Assembly (NCBI RefSeq): GCF_020283565.1
Contig: NC_060059.1
Coordinates: 28,593,838 to 28,657,837 of the forward strand
Length of the DNA stretch: 64,000 nucleotides
Reading direction: 5' to 3'
Source: Trifolium pratense
Lineage: Eukaryota > Streptophyta > Magnoliopsida > Fabales > Fabaceae
Below, piece after piece: positions 35,490-46,984 of this stretch. Below the pieces are notes generated by a model that did no database searches, was not told the DNA's origin, and saw only the letters and a program-made list of their open reading frames with translations. The translations under genes and the position numbers were made by a program. Position 1 is the stretch's first letter. Each line of letters starts with the position of its first letter.

Positions 35490-38400
35490 ATGGCCGAGAA
35501 AGTAGAAGGATTCGAATTCTCACAGAGTCACGGTAAAGAGAGAGTAAGAGTGGCGCGTGTCTGGAAAACCAAAGACGGTCAAAGACACTTCGTGGTTGAG
35601 TGGCGCGTTAGCATCAATCTCCTTTCCGATTGCATCAACTCATATCTTCGCGATGATAATTCTGATATTGTTGCTACTGATACCATGAAAAACACTGTAA
35701 CTACTTACTCACTTTTCAATCTTTCTTATTTTCATAAGCTTTTCTAGATTTTATTGCTCTGTTCACATGCTCTGGATTTTTCTACTTCCATTTTTAATCT
35801 CTTAGCTTTTTATTATATTATATATTGTGAAAAATATACTAAAATTCAGGGATCTGGGTTTGTTAACTTTGTTCTTTTTATTCTCTTGGATCATAAAAAA
35901 ATATTTTTTTAAAAAAAATTTAAGGTACAAGTATATTAATGCAGATTATTAAAAGAATTATTTTTTGAGTGAATTTGTCCACCGTCTCTACTATTTTTGA
36001 TCAAAAGCTAGAGTAATAATTAAAATGTGATAAAAAAAATTAAAATATTTTATGTGTCAAAAAAAAAAATTATGCTATTTTTTCACCACATGCACATTTT
36101 TGTCTATCGACCATCCCGAATCAACCAAATAAAAAGGAATTCGGATTGGTGCCGTATGCGTACCCGATTGTTTTTATACGAAGATTACCCTTTGGGGCTA
36201 GAATTGTGATGCTAATGCTATTAGAGTAAAAGAAATATATTGGATTGAGATTATGAAATAATATAAGGGCAGTTAGGATCGACTTATTTGAGCTTATCTA
36301 CTAATATAATCAATATTGTGAGACTATTTGGGAGACTGTATTAAAACAACTTATGACCTGTTCATAAGCTGTTTTCAACTTATTTTCACAAGTTTTCTAA
36401 AATAGCTTATATGGACTTTTTTTAGGTTTATTTTATCTTTTTGTTATAAAAATAATATTTGATGCATAAGTTAAGTCCTTAAACTATTAAGTTATAAATT
36501 AAGCTGTTTATCCAAACAAGGCCAAAATATTCTTATGATTTAAATTCATTAAAATTTGAACCACAAAATCTTAATTGTTTATCAAAAGAACTTATAAGTT
36601 ATTTAATTCTTACATAATTTTTAAAATACAATTTTTCTTTTTATGTCAAATTAGTCTTAATTGAATGCACCTCTTAACAAAACTAGTAATATATGACATT
36701 GTCACGGTATCTAGGACAAAGTTGACTAAGTGTGCAGTTTTAAGATTAAATCATACATTACAGGAAATTTTAATTTCTTGTTCTAGGATATGTTTCTGTT
36801 AAGTTGAATTTATACATTACAGGAAATTTTTGCCTGTGGTTGGAAATACTGCATGCTAACGGAATATGTTATCTACTGTCACATCATATATGTCTTGAAA
36901 TTTTAATTAACCTGTAATTAGGTGTATGCAAAAGCAAAGGAATGTTCGGAAATACTTTCGGCCGAGGATTTTGCTATTCTACTTGCCAAACATTTTACAT
37001 CATTTTACAGGCAGGTTGGTAACTGAAATTGAATTCTGCAATATAGAGATTCTTCATACTTTTGTTCTTATTTTTTGTTATCTTGCTCTGTGTTTTTTAT
37101 TTTTGATTTTTCTTTACAATCATCGCCTCTGTAAAACAAAATGAAATTCCAACTTTTTTTTTTTGCAGGTTACCACTGCTATTGTAAAAATTGTGGAGAA
37201 ACCATGGGAGCGAGTTAGTGTCGATGGTCAACCTCATGAACATGGTTAGTCAAACTAGTATACACTTCAATATTGCTTGTTTTAGAAGGTATACATATTT
37301 CTTGCGTTCTGTGTAGAGGTTCTTTGTTAGCTATTGCGTTTAATATTTGTTACAGCTATAGTTTCTTTCTTTTTGTAAAATCTGAAATGTTTTGGTGATA
37401 GTTTGAGTTATCTATTTTTGTTCAAACTTGTATAAAATATTGGTACTTTTGATTTGAGTTAACCATTAGTTAGAAAAATGATATGTATGAGATTTGGATT
37501 TAGTGATTGGTGATGTTATTCCCACTGTCATAATCTTTTTCTGCAGCAATACTAGATTTAACTCATTTGTCAAAAAAACTCATGTTTTGCTCAATCAAAG
37601 GTGATAGTCCTATGAATTTTCAGTTATAAACTACTGTTTGATTTTATTAAGGTTTCAAACTTGGATCTGAGAAGCATACAACAGAGGCAATAGTGAAAAA
37701 GTCCGGCGCACTACAATTGACTTCTGGAATTGAAGGACTGTCTGTGTTGAAGACAACCAAAGTAAGCGTGCAATATAGAATAGGAACTTGTGCTTTTAAT
37801 CGTCATGTAGTTTTCCTAATTGTGCATCCGACTCATTACGTCCTTTTTTTTTCCCTTATTTTTTTGGTGTTTAAGAGTACTCCATTTGTCTTATTTTGCT
37901 CTCCATGACGAAATCTGAACTACTAATTGATAAAAGATCATTTCTCACACTACGAAACTATACAGTTTCAGAGATTTTGCTGTATGCTAATAAAATAACA
38001 TGTTGATTTTCTTTTGGATTTGTTGTGATTTGCGAGCAGTCTGGTTTTGAGGGTTTTATAAGAGACAAGTATACAGTACTTCCTGATACACGCGAAAGAA
38101 TGCTGGCAACAGAAGTAACTGCACTATGGAGGTAATTTCTTTTTCTGGTCCTTCCACTTAGAAATTTTTAATAAACAAGAAGTATGATGGAAGTTCATTA
38201 ACAATTTCTAGAATTTTTTCGTATTATTCGATAATTATTATAAGATGGAAGTTTGTACTACATACTCCGATAAATGAAATCATTGCACATGTGTTCTCTT
38301 TAACTTGGAAAATAGAATTCACACTTCTAAATTGAATGTGGTTATAGGTATTCGTATGAATCAGTAAATAGCATCCCGCAGAAGCCGCTTTATTTTACAG

Positions 38401-39551
38401 ACAGGTACCTGGATATAAAAAGGGTTCTGGTTGACACCTTTTTCGGCTCTCCAAAGGAAGGGGTCTATAGTCCATCTGTTCAAAGCACTCTCTATCAGAT
38501 GGCAAAGGCCTCACTGAACAGGTTTCTCTCTGACCTACCTCTCTATTATCTCGGTGTCACTGCCACATCATGTTGTTCTCTATGTTCCACAAATTTATTG
38601 CATACGCTATATGCTATGATCATGTTGCGACTGATAATCAAATGTTATGCTTCAGATTTCCAGACATAGCTTCTATTCAACTAAAGATGCCAAATATTCA
38701 TTTCTTACCAGTCAATCTCTCAAATAAGGATGGTCAGATTGTAAAGGTATTGATTCTTACCTGGAAAAGCTTCCAGACATAGCTTCTATTCAACAAAGCA
38801 ATTTTAAATCAGTTTTTTTTTTTGGTTTACAACAGAGCCAATGAGGATTGAACCTAGGACCTCATGCATTAATTTTAATCAGTTTTAGTACAGTTGACAT
38901 CTTCCTTTAGGAGCAGATTAAGTGGAAAATCATATATGATAGTAATGTTTGGTCTTGAATGTCCTAAGAAAATATAGGTTCTTCTACCTTCACACCATCC
39001 TTTTGGAGTTGATAAATTTTAGTCAAAAAAAAAAGTTACTGTGAAAATATAGGTTCGAGTAAACCACCACCAAATCATTCTCTGACTCTGTAAGACACTC
39101 TCAATTAGGTCCATGACTTTATGAATATTTCAAAAAGGTCCCTGATTCTGTTAAATTTTATCATATTAGTCCTTCAAAAAATATGTTAGGAGCTAAATTG
39201 AGAATAAGTGGATGAACTTAAGGACCAAATTGATAGTAAGTTGTAAAATACTAGGATTTAATTGATAGTAATTGGTTAAACATAGGGACCAATTTGACGG
39301 TTTAATAAAGTCAGGGATCTTTTTGAAATATTTATAAAGTCAGGGGACCTATTTAACAATGTTTTACAGAGTCAGAGACTAATTTGGTGGTTTACTCGAA
39401 GAACCTTCTTCATACATACTAGCAATGACATCAATAAATCTGTTAAATGAAATTGATTCTTATGCAGTTTAATGACGATGTGTTTTTACCAACGGATGAG
39501 CCACATGGGTCAATTGAAGCTAGCTTGAGCCGCAGTCGGTCAAAGTTGTAG
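35490..39551 (+). CDS. uricase (nodulin-35 homologue): Uricase (urate oxidase), peroxisomal
   Basis: Eight exons: 35490-35696, 36922-37014, 37169-37244, 37652-37761, 38040-38131, 38348-38521, 38656-38746, 39468-39551; all AG/GT, joined frame 308 residues, the usual plant length. Oxidises urate to 5-hydroxyisourate in purine breakdown, in peroxisomes. The early [12 protein letters not shown] holds the catalytic Lys, [13 protein letters not shown] the active-site Thr, and [10 protein letters not shown] the Asn and His of the substrate pocket. [19 protein letters not shown] followed by VLPDTRER fits the uricase signature. The C-terminus SKL is a type 1 peroxisomal signal. In ureide-exporting legumes this enzyme is nodulin-35; the sequence alone does not show whether this copy is nodule-expressed. 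The first intron carries a MITE (about 36270-36540); the last carries a SINE and a MITE. All catalytic blocks are intact. Confidence 0.97.
36270..36540. mobile_element. MITE in uricase intron 1
   Basis: 'AACTTATGACCTGTTCATAAGC', 'TAAGTTATAAATTAAGCTG' and 'TTATCCAAACAAGGCC' blocks recur in SMXL intron 1 (48243-48515), and a partial relative follows the lectin kinase gene at 45893-46040. Ends are approximate. Confidence 0.55.
38812..38880 (-). mobile_element. SINE in the last uricase intron
   Basis: A T run then GGTTTACAACAGAG, GATTGAACCTAGGACCTC and ATGCAT: the complement of the TTGTAAACC/poly-A tail and box B of the SINE at 19919-20000. The 5' part is not clear. Confidence 0.6.
39052..39405. 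mobile_element. MITE in the last uricase intron (about 350 bp)
   Basis: TTCGAGTAAACCACC at the left and GGTGGTTTACTCGAA at the right, extended by CTCTGACTCTGTAA inverted on both sides. Subterminal 'GGTCCNTGA' repeats. No clear duplication. Confidence 0.75.
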
Positions 39552-40039
39552 AAACTAATAAAACATCTCAGTTCATCCCTTCTGGTCAATCGGCGGTGCA
39601 GCTTAATTTAAGATCATGTAACAAGTAAACATGGAAAGAGAGACACTGTTTTCAATTAACATGTGATATTAATGTGAATATGCTGGTTTGTTTTCTTTGC
39701 ATATGATGGTGTTATGATGCATGTTGCACCAATGATCAAAACTGTTGTTGGGTTATATAGTTTGGATGAGGGAAATTCTAATGAAGTCAAATAAATCCCT
39801 TATGTCCTTAGGGAGAATGAAATAATTAAGAGTTACATTTATGATATTAATGAAGTACTGTGTTTTGGTCATGCAATAATCTCTTGAAATATGGATTCTT
39901 GCCCATAAGTTAATTATTTTCTTTTTGTTTATATTCAAGTTTTGTCCTTTCTCTTTTCTCATGAAAATGTCAAATTGCAATAGAAAGCTAGCGATGGAAA
40001 CCCTAGCAGAGAACATTTCCTCACGTCTTTCTTTTGAAG

Positions 40040-41640
40040 TACTGTGTTTTGGTGTAAATGTTGATACCAGACTTCTTGAGGCGGGGGCTGTGTTTTTATC
40101 TTGTAATACGGCTGCTATTCCTTTTAAGTTTCTGGGTTTACTGGTAGGAGCTAATCCGCGGAGGAAGGAAACTTGGAAACCAGTGGTAGAGGCTTTGACT
40201 AAACGACTAAATTCTTGGAATAGTCGACATCTTTCTTTTGGCGGCCGCTTATCTCTCATTAATTCAGTCTTGGCAAGTATTCCCCTTTATTTTTTTTCAT
40301 TTTATAAGGCTCCACGCTGCGTTTTAAAATCTTTAGAACGAATTCAGCGGAATTTCTTTTGGGGTTGTGGTCTAGAGGAGAGAAAATTGTGTTGGATTAA
40401 ATGGGAACATGTTTGTTTGCCCAAGGAGAAAGGAGGTTTAGGGGTAAAGAACCTAGAACTATTTAATTTGGCGTTGTTGAGTAAATGGAAGTGGAGATTT
40501 TTGAATCATAATGATGCGATTTGGGTTGATTTGCTTCGTTTTCGTTACGGGAAATTATCGTCTTCTGTGATGACTTCTCATGTATTGGAGGGCCGTGTTC
40601 TTTCGTCACTATGGTGGAGAGATATTATAACCAGGGGGCGTGAATTTAGTGATTGCTGGTTTTCGTCCAATATTAGTTGCCGCGTTGGTAATGGTGATAA
40701 TATCGAGTTCTGGAATTTTAAATGGTTTGGCTCACAATCTTTTAGTTCTCTGTTTCCTGATTTGTATGCTAAGGAGGTCAATAAATTTGCCATGGTTAGC
40801 GAGCGAATCGGAAGGGAGGGTGCATCATCAGTTTGCAGATGGAGGTGGAATGGGCTTCTGGATGATATTGAGCAGCAGCAGGTTCTTGAATTGCAGGAAT
40901 TACTTGCTGGGTTTATATGTTCGGATTCTGATCCAGATCGATGGTGGTGGTTACCTGATAGTAATGGCATGTTTTCTGTTAAATCCTGCTATTCTTTTTT
41001 ATTATCATCCAGACAGGTTACGATGTTGGAAACCACCGAGGCTGAAGCGCTATCTAGGCTTTGGAAATCTGATGTGCCTTCTAAAATCAATGTGTTTGGC
41101 TGGAGGCTTTTGCTCAATAGATTGCCTACAAGAATGGCTTTACACCGTCGAGGTATTTTGTCTAATCCGTTTGAGTTATCCTGTGTGTTTTGTTTCCGGC
41201 ATAGGGAGGATGGTGCACATATTTTCTTTTCCTGTTATTTTAGCAAAGTGGTGTGGCACAATGTGCTTAAATGGCTAGGATTATCGACACCGATGGATGT
41301 TGAAGGCATTGATCACTTTTTGTTATTTGGCGAATTATTCAAAGTGAAAGACAAAGGACGTGTTCGTCACTTGGTATGGTTGGCAACTACGTGGAATTTA
41401 TGGAAGATGCGTAATAAGGTAATTTTCAAGGGCGACATTCCAGACACTTCGGCGCTACTGGATTCTATTAACTCTTTTCGTGGATGTGGTTTAATGGTAG
41501 ATATGGTCGTAATGTTTGTTGTCCTTTTTCTAGTTGGTGTTTGGATCCAATGTCATGTACTCAAAGTACCTAATATTTTGTTGTAAGGGATTGAGTACCC
41601 CTTATACTCCCTTATAATAAAATTTGCTTATAAAAAAAAA
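40040..41640 (+). mobile_element. 5'-truncated LINE (L1-type) with open C-terminal ORF2
   Basis: An open frame (39925-41586, 553 codons, first about 45 outside the element) encodes the tail of plant L1 ORF2. Order: end of reverse transcriptase (PFKFLGLLVGANPR), thumb-like part with LNSWNSRHLSFGGRLSLINS, PKEKGGLGVKNL, then a zf-RVT-like region (VPSKINVFGWRLLLNRLPTR, CVFCFRHREDGAHIFF) and WNLWKMRNK. The catalytic RT core and endonuclease are missing. A 3' UTR follows and an A tail at about 41630-41640. No stops have accumulated, which suggests a recent insertion. It lies between uricase and the lectin kinase, same strand. Confidence 0.9.
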
Positions 41641-41642
41641 AT

Positions 41643-42522
41643 AAAATCAGAGCTCATCACATTATTTTCATGAGACATAATCATATTTATGATTAATACA
41701 TTTTTAATTGAGAGTATATTATAATATGTAAAAGATTTGAAGAATTAATTTAAGCCCTCCAAAACCCTCTTCAGTTCAATTTTTGAGTTTGTATTATTTA
41801 AATTAATTTAATATTATGAAGAAAAATAAACTTCTCTTCTCTCTAAAATCTTCTATTCCTTCTACTTCCTTCATTTAGAGGCACATGTCCTACCACATTA
41901 GTTTTACTCTTCTTCAAGTTTCAAAAACCTACTTTCACAACAACATGCCTAAGATATTCTGATTAATAAAATGCTATAAATACTTTTCTGTAAAAAAAAA
42001 ATGCCTAAAATGTTAATTAAAATCATTTAAAAGTTCAAAGATGTGATTAAAACTTTTAAGTTCAGGAAGAACTTAGTATAAACTGTGAATAAAGAAATTC
42101 AAATACACACATCATTATAACCCTCTAATAAGCTTTTAAAAACCTAGAGGTTCTCTTTTCTTTTCTTTTATTTATTTATTATTTTTTCTTTTTTTTGAAA
42201 TTTCTGATGTTTTCAAGGTCATATAATTTTTTTTAATATTTTTTAAAAATTATGCTTATCTAATGTCGCTATGGGATCAGCCAATTGAAGGGCAAACATT
42301 CATTAAAAGACAAAAGGATGCATATTCCTAAGCTCCTTGTCCATTCTGAAAGTTGTCACATATGAAAATGTTACATGCCAACACATCTAATAAATCAACA
42401 ATTAGCATATATTTCATTCTCAAATCAAAATCAAAATCAAAATCAATATCAAACTAAAATAAAATAAAACACAAATACAACAACACATCATTCAAAACAC
42501 AAAAACTTATAATAATCACCAC
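41643..42522. other. AT-rich upstream region of the lectin kinase
   Basis: No gene or bounded repeat seen; 'AATCAAAATCAAAATCAAAA' repeats lie near 42423-42450. Confidence 0.4.
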
Positions 42523-42530
42523 TATATAAA
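42523..42530 (+). promoter_or_regulatory. TATA box of the lectin receptor kinase
   Basis: TATATAAA lies 41 bp before the first in-frame ATG (42571). That would leave a leader of only about 15 nt, which makes the in-frame ATG at 42607 a reasonable alternative start. Confidence 0.5.
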
Positions 42531-42570
42531 CATCTAAGCACACTAAAACATAACAAAAAGGATTAAAACT

Positions 42571-45500
42571 ATGTTTATGTTTTGTTTTAATCCCTTCACA
42601 ACAACCATGTTTATGTTTTTATTTTTGTTTACCTTTATCAAAACTCTAAAAGTTACAACAAGCACTGTAATTAGTCCAACTACATTCTCCTTTATTTCTT
42701 TTAGTCCTGAAAGTTGCAACAATGGTGAATTACTTTGTATGGGATCAGCCACTTCAAGAAATGGTTATGTAAGTCTCACACCAGAGCCAGAGGAAGAACA
42801 AAGCATAGTAAATTCAGGTTCATCTAACATAGATAACAAAGTAGGAAGGGTTTTGTATCCTCATCCAGTTCATGTTTGGCCAGCAATTATCACTACTACA
42901 TTCACTCTTAGGATCACTCCGTTTGCGAAAAACTCGACTAGCTCTGGTGATGGAATGGCACTTGTATTTTCTCAAGATAATAGGCCTTCTCCAAATGATA
43001 GCTATGGTTCTTATCTTGGCATGTTTGATAGGTCTACACAAGGTAAATTTAATTCAGCAAAATATAACTGTTTCAAAGTTCTATGTTTCTTGTCACTATA
43101 TTGGGCGTAAGTGGTTAATGCGCTTCAGATAAGGTTGAATTATTCGGTTAGCACCCGAGTTTTTTATTTATTTTTTATTACTGAAATAGTCTTTAACCAA
43201 ATTTTACTTATTTTTCAACCGAACTCCGGATTAGTCAAACTCATTTTCCTCTAAAAACTTGATGGTTAAGATAATTTTTGGCTAAATTGCACTTTTGACA
43301 CACTAATTTTTACAACCTTGCAATTTTGACCCCTTAACTTTCATAATAGCACTTTTGACCCCCTAACTTTCAGAAACTTGCGATTTTGGCCACCTAACTT
43401 TAGCCCCTTTTGCAAACGGATGGCCTATTGTTGATTTTGACCAACTCAATGCACATGTGGCAAGTGACTCACATGCCACATCAACATGTCTTGCCACGTG
43501 GACAATGACTCACATGCCATGCGTTGAGTTGGTGAGGGGGTCAAAATCGCAAGTTTGTGAAATTTAGGAACCAAAAGTGCTATTATATAAATTAATGGGC
43601 CAAAATCGCAAGTTTGTGAAAGTTTAGGGGGTCAAAAATGCAATTTAGCCAAAAAGTTTAAACTTTTCAGAGAAGTGGCGGTCCGAATCTTATCTGGATT
43701 TGGTTGAATTGTAGATGTGATTTATACCATGTCTTCAATCTGAAGTGTCAGTGCTGCATACTTTAATTTACCAAGATTGAAGCGAAAAATAATTTAGTCT
43801 AAATAAACTAGAAAATGTTATTGTGCAGGTGGAAATTTTCAACAAATAGGTGTGGAATTGGATACATTCATGAATGAATTTGATCCAGATGGAAACCACA
43901 TTGGCATAGTGACAACAAGCATAACAAATCCAGTTGCTTTTCATAGTCTCAATAACACTGAAGTTGACCTCAAAAGTGGGAGAGACATTGAGGTTAAAGT
44001 TGACTATAATGGATGGACTAAAATGATTTCTATCTCAATTGGATACTCAAATAGCCAATTGAAGAGTGTTCTCAACCATTCAATTAACTTACCTGATATA
44101 ATTCCAAGCTCAGTTTATGTTGGTTTCACAGCCTCAACCGGCAAGACTTTGCCCGAAACTCATCAAATCCTAAATTGGTTTTTCACATCAGTACCATTGC
44201 CTGTTCTTTCTATTAAGCACAGTTCAATTGGAAAATTCAAGATCATAATGATGATTGTCATACCAATTCTTGTGTTATTTACCTTGCTTTCTGTTAGTCG
44301 GGAAGCTTGGAAGCGAAGATATGAGAAGGGTGATCGTAAAGAGGACATAGAAAGCCTATCAAGGACGGGTGTGGATGCGCCTAAGATGTTCGGTTACAAG
44401 GAACTGTCAAAAGCCACTTGTAAGTTCAGTAAAGAAAATATTGTGGGAAGAGGTGGATTTGGAAGTGTTTATAAAGGCTTCATGCTAGAAAATGGAAAAA
44501 CCATAGCAGTAAAGAAAATTTCAGCAACTTCTAAGCAAGGTATGTTCTGGTAACTGGTTACAAACTATGACATGAAAATCTTTTTGAACTTGAATTGAAT
44601 GAAACGTGCAAGTAGAGGGAAAAGTCCCAAGTCCTACCTTGCCTAGAAATATGGCCTAAATAGCGTTTATAAAGTTCAGAAAACCGCACCTTACAAACTG
44701 GTTTTGTGTGGTTAAGTCTGGTCAAATATCTAAGATGGTATCAGAACCTATATATCTTAGACCAGTTGTTTAGCCACCGTGCATTAGGTCAAATACTCCT
44801 ATTCATGAGAGGTGTATTCGAGAAAACCTCAAATCCGATATCACTAAAACTATATTATCATTGTGTCAAAAAAAAAAATTATATTATCATTTGTTACATG
44901 AAGTCTTATTTTCTTCTATTATTGAAATTTTTGTTTGGTTGTCTAAATAGGTGAAAGAGAGTTCTTGGCCGAAATATGTACCATCGGCCGTCTTCGGCAC
45001 AAAAACTTGGTGCAGCTCCAAGGCTGGTGCAATGAAGGCAAAAATCTTCTCTTGGTTTATGATTACATGCAAAATGGAAGCCTTGATCAATTCATAGGCA
45101 AAGATATCCTAGATTGGCAAACAAGGCACAAGATATTAACAGGATTAGCATCAGGATTACTATACCTTCATGAAGAATGTGGAAATCCAGTAGTTCATAG
45201 AGATGTTAAACCTAACAATGTAATGCTTGATTCTAATTACAACGCTCATTTAGGCGATTTCGGACTCGCAAGGTTACTCAACAATGAGGATTCTGTAACT
45301 ACAAACTTAGCCGGAACACCGGGCTATTTAGCACCCGAAATAGGCTTCACAGGAAAAGCTACACCTGAATCAGATGTTTATAGCTTTGGAATGGTTATAC
45401 TTGAAGTCATTTGTGGCAAAAGGTCAAAAAGAGTAATGGAAGATAATAGTTTGGTAGATTATGTTTGGAATTTACATACTCAAAATCAAATTATTGAGTG

Positions 45501-45810
45501 TGTTGATGAACAATTGAAAAATTGTTTTGATGTGGAAGAAGCTAAAAGGTGTTTGATGGTTGGATTAGCATGTTTGCATCCTGATTCTTTGTTTAGGCCA
45601 AAGATGAGGAAAGTTGTGCACATTTTTTTGAATCCAAATGAACCTTTAATGGAATTGCCGGAAATGCGACCGGCCGGAGTTTATGTATCATTTTCTTGTA
45701 CTTCAATGACAGATTTTAGATCAAGAACTGAGTTACAGCTTCAATCATCCACAACATCAATGGAGAACATCAGTGATACTTCATTTTGTTTAAATTCATC
45801 CTCTGAGTGA
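42571..45810 (+). CDS. LecRK: L-type lectin-domain receptor-like kinase
   Basis: Three exons: 42571-43042, 43829-44539, 44951-45810, giving 680 residues. Layout: signal peptide (second Met at residue 13 begins MFMFLFLFTF), legume-lectin domain (FSFISF, GDGMALVFS, GVELDTFMNEFDPDGNHIGI, PSSVYVGFTASTG), transmembrane segment near residues 223-243 (IIMMIVIPILVLFTLL), then a Ser/Thr kinase. Kinase motifs intact: GRGGFGSV, AVKK, HRDVKPNN, DFGLAR, GTPGYLAPE. It should be an active RD-type kinase at the plasma membrane; family members perceive extracellular nucleotides, microbial signals or wall changes, and the ligand here is unknown. The lectin domain spans intron 1 and the kinase spans intron 2. 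Intron 1 carries a MITE; intron 2 carries a TRIM-like LTR. Confidence 0.95.
43280..43650. mobile_element. MITE in lectin kinase intron 1 (371 bp)
   Basis: GGCTAAATTGCACTTTTGAC at the left and the complement of GGCTAAATTGCATTTTTGAC at the right. Subterminal 'TTTTGACCCCCTAACTTT' repeats. No clear duplication. Confidence 0.8.
44620..44748 (+). mobile_element. TRIM-like LTR with primer-binding site in lectin kinase intron 2
   Basis: AAAGTCCCAAG near the start, 'CCTTACAAACTGGTTTTGTG' near the end, followed by ATGGTATCAGAACC at 44735-44748, one base off the initiator-Met-tRNA primer-binding site. This links the short LTR family (also 6122 and 7884) to retroelement replication. Confidence 0.6.
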
Positions 45811-46984
45811 TGGAATTATTGTTAGTTAGACTATTTAGTTATTAGCTTTTTATACTCTGTTATCTGTTTGTTCTTTTTTGTGCATAAGTTAGGCTCTGTT
45901 TGGTAAAATTAAGCTATAAGCTAGCTTATAGCTGAAAAACTAGTTTATAGGTGATAACTTATGGTTGGAAAGCTAGTAGAATGAAATTAAAGTGTTTGGC
46001 AAATTTAGCTGTTATAGATACAAAATGACATAAAAGTACACGGTTAGTGGTTAGTTATATTATATTATTAAAGAAATAAAGAAATAATAAAATGAAAATA
46101 ATAAGGGTAAAATTGAGATAAAATGTAAATAATAAATATCAAGATTTTGATTTTAGCCCCTCTAGTTTTTGTTTTTAGTCTTTACAAATATTTCACTTTT
46201 GCTTTTGGCCTTTATGTTTTGTTTTAGTCCCTACAAATTTTATACATATTGGAAGTGGTCCCTAAAATATTTAGAATATTTGAATTTAATCCCTCAAAGT
46301 AAGGACTAAAATAAGATTTTGCAAGGACTAAAACATGATCTAGAAATAGTAAAATGTTGAATAAAGCCAACTTTTGGAATGAATTAGAAGAGAAACATAT
46401 TTCAAGAACATTGGTTTGATATATAATCACTTTTTTATTTGATTTAGTGAATTGTTATTCGATCATCAATCATTCAAAGATTATTCCTTCATCACCTCGA
46501 GATCAGACAAAAAGAAAAGGTAACCACTGTCCATTCAAACAGACAGCCCTTCCTCATTACCTCTTTATTGGCAGCATACCCTTCTCTTTTCTCTTTGTCT
46601 TTCCATCATCAAGTTTTGAGCTTATTCATACCAAAAGCAATTATTCCATTCCTTGTGTTCAAAATGTGTTGCTTTGTCATATTTTTTATGGTTCAACAAC
46701 ATTCAAAATAAGCAGCTTTTGATAATCCACATAACTTTACATTTATATTATCAGAGAGAGAAAGAGAAAGCAAAAGTTGCATCACATGCAAAGCACTTTC
46801 ACATGCAAAGCCAAAATTTCCCTCACTTACAAGAAAGGTACAAAACCCAAATCATATCTTAGTAGCAATATCTTCCTCAAGCTATATCTAGTAGCTTAAT
46901 CATATAGCTTATGTTAGGTAGCTTCAAATTTAATAACTTTCAAGTTTCATTCCAAACAAACTTGATTAAACCAAAAGTCGAAAA
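45811..46984. other. Intergenic between lectin kinase and SMXL
   Basis: 45893-46040 holds a diverged copy of the 'CTTATAACTTAT' MITE. 46140-46330 has 'AGTCCCTACAAATTTTATAC'-type direct and inverted repeats, probably a decayed MITE. The remainder must hold the SMXL promoter and leader; no clear TATA box was chosen. Confidence 0.45.

Noticed and set aside
40578..41278. Second-frame and antisense ORFs inside the LINE
   Set aside because: Shadows of the ORF2 frame with no domain of their own.
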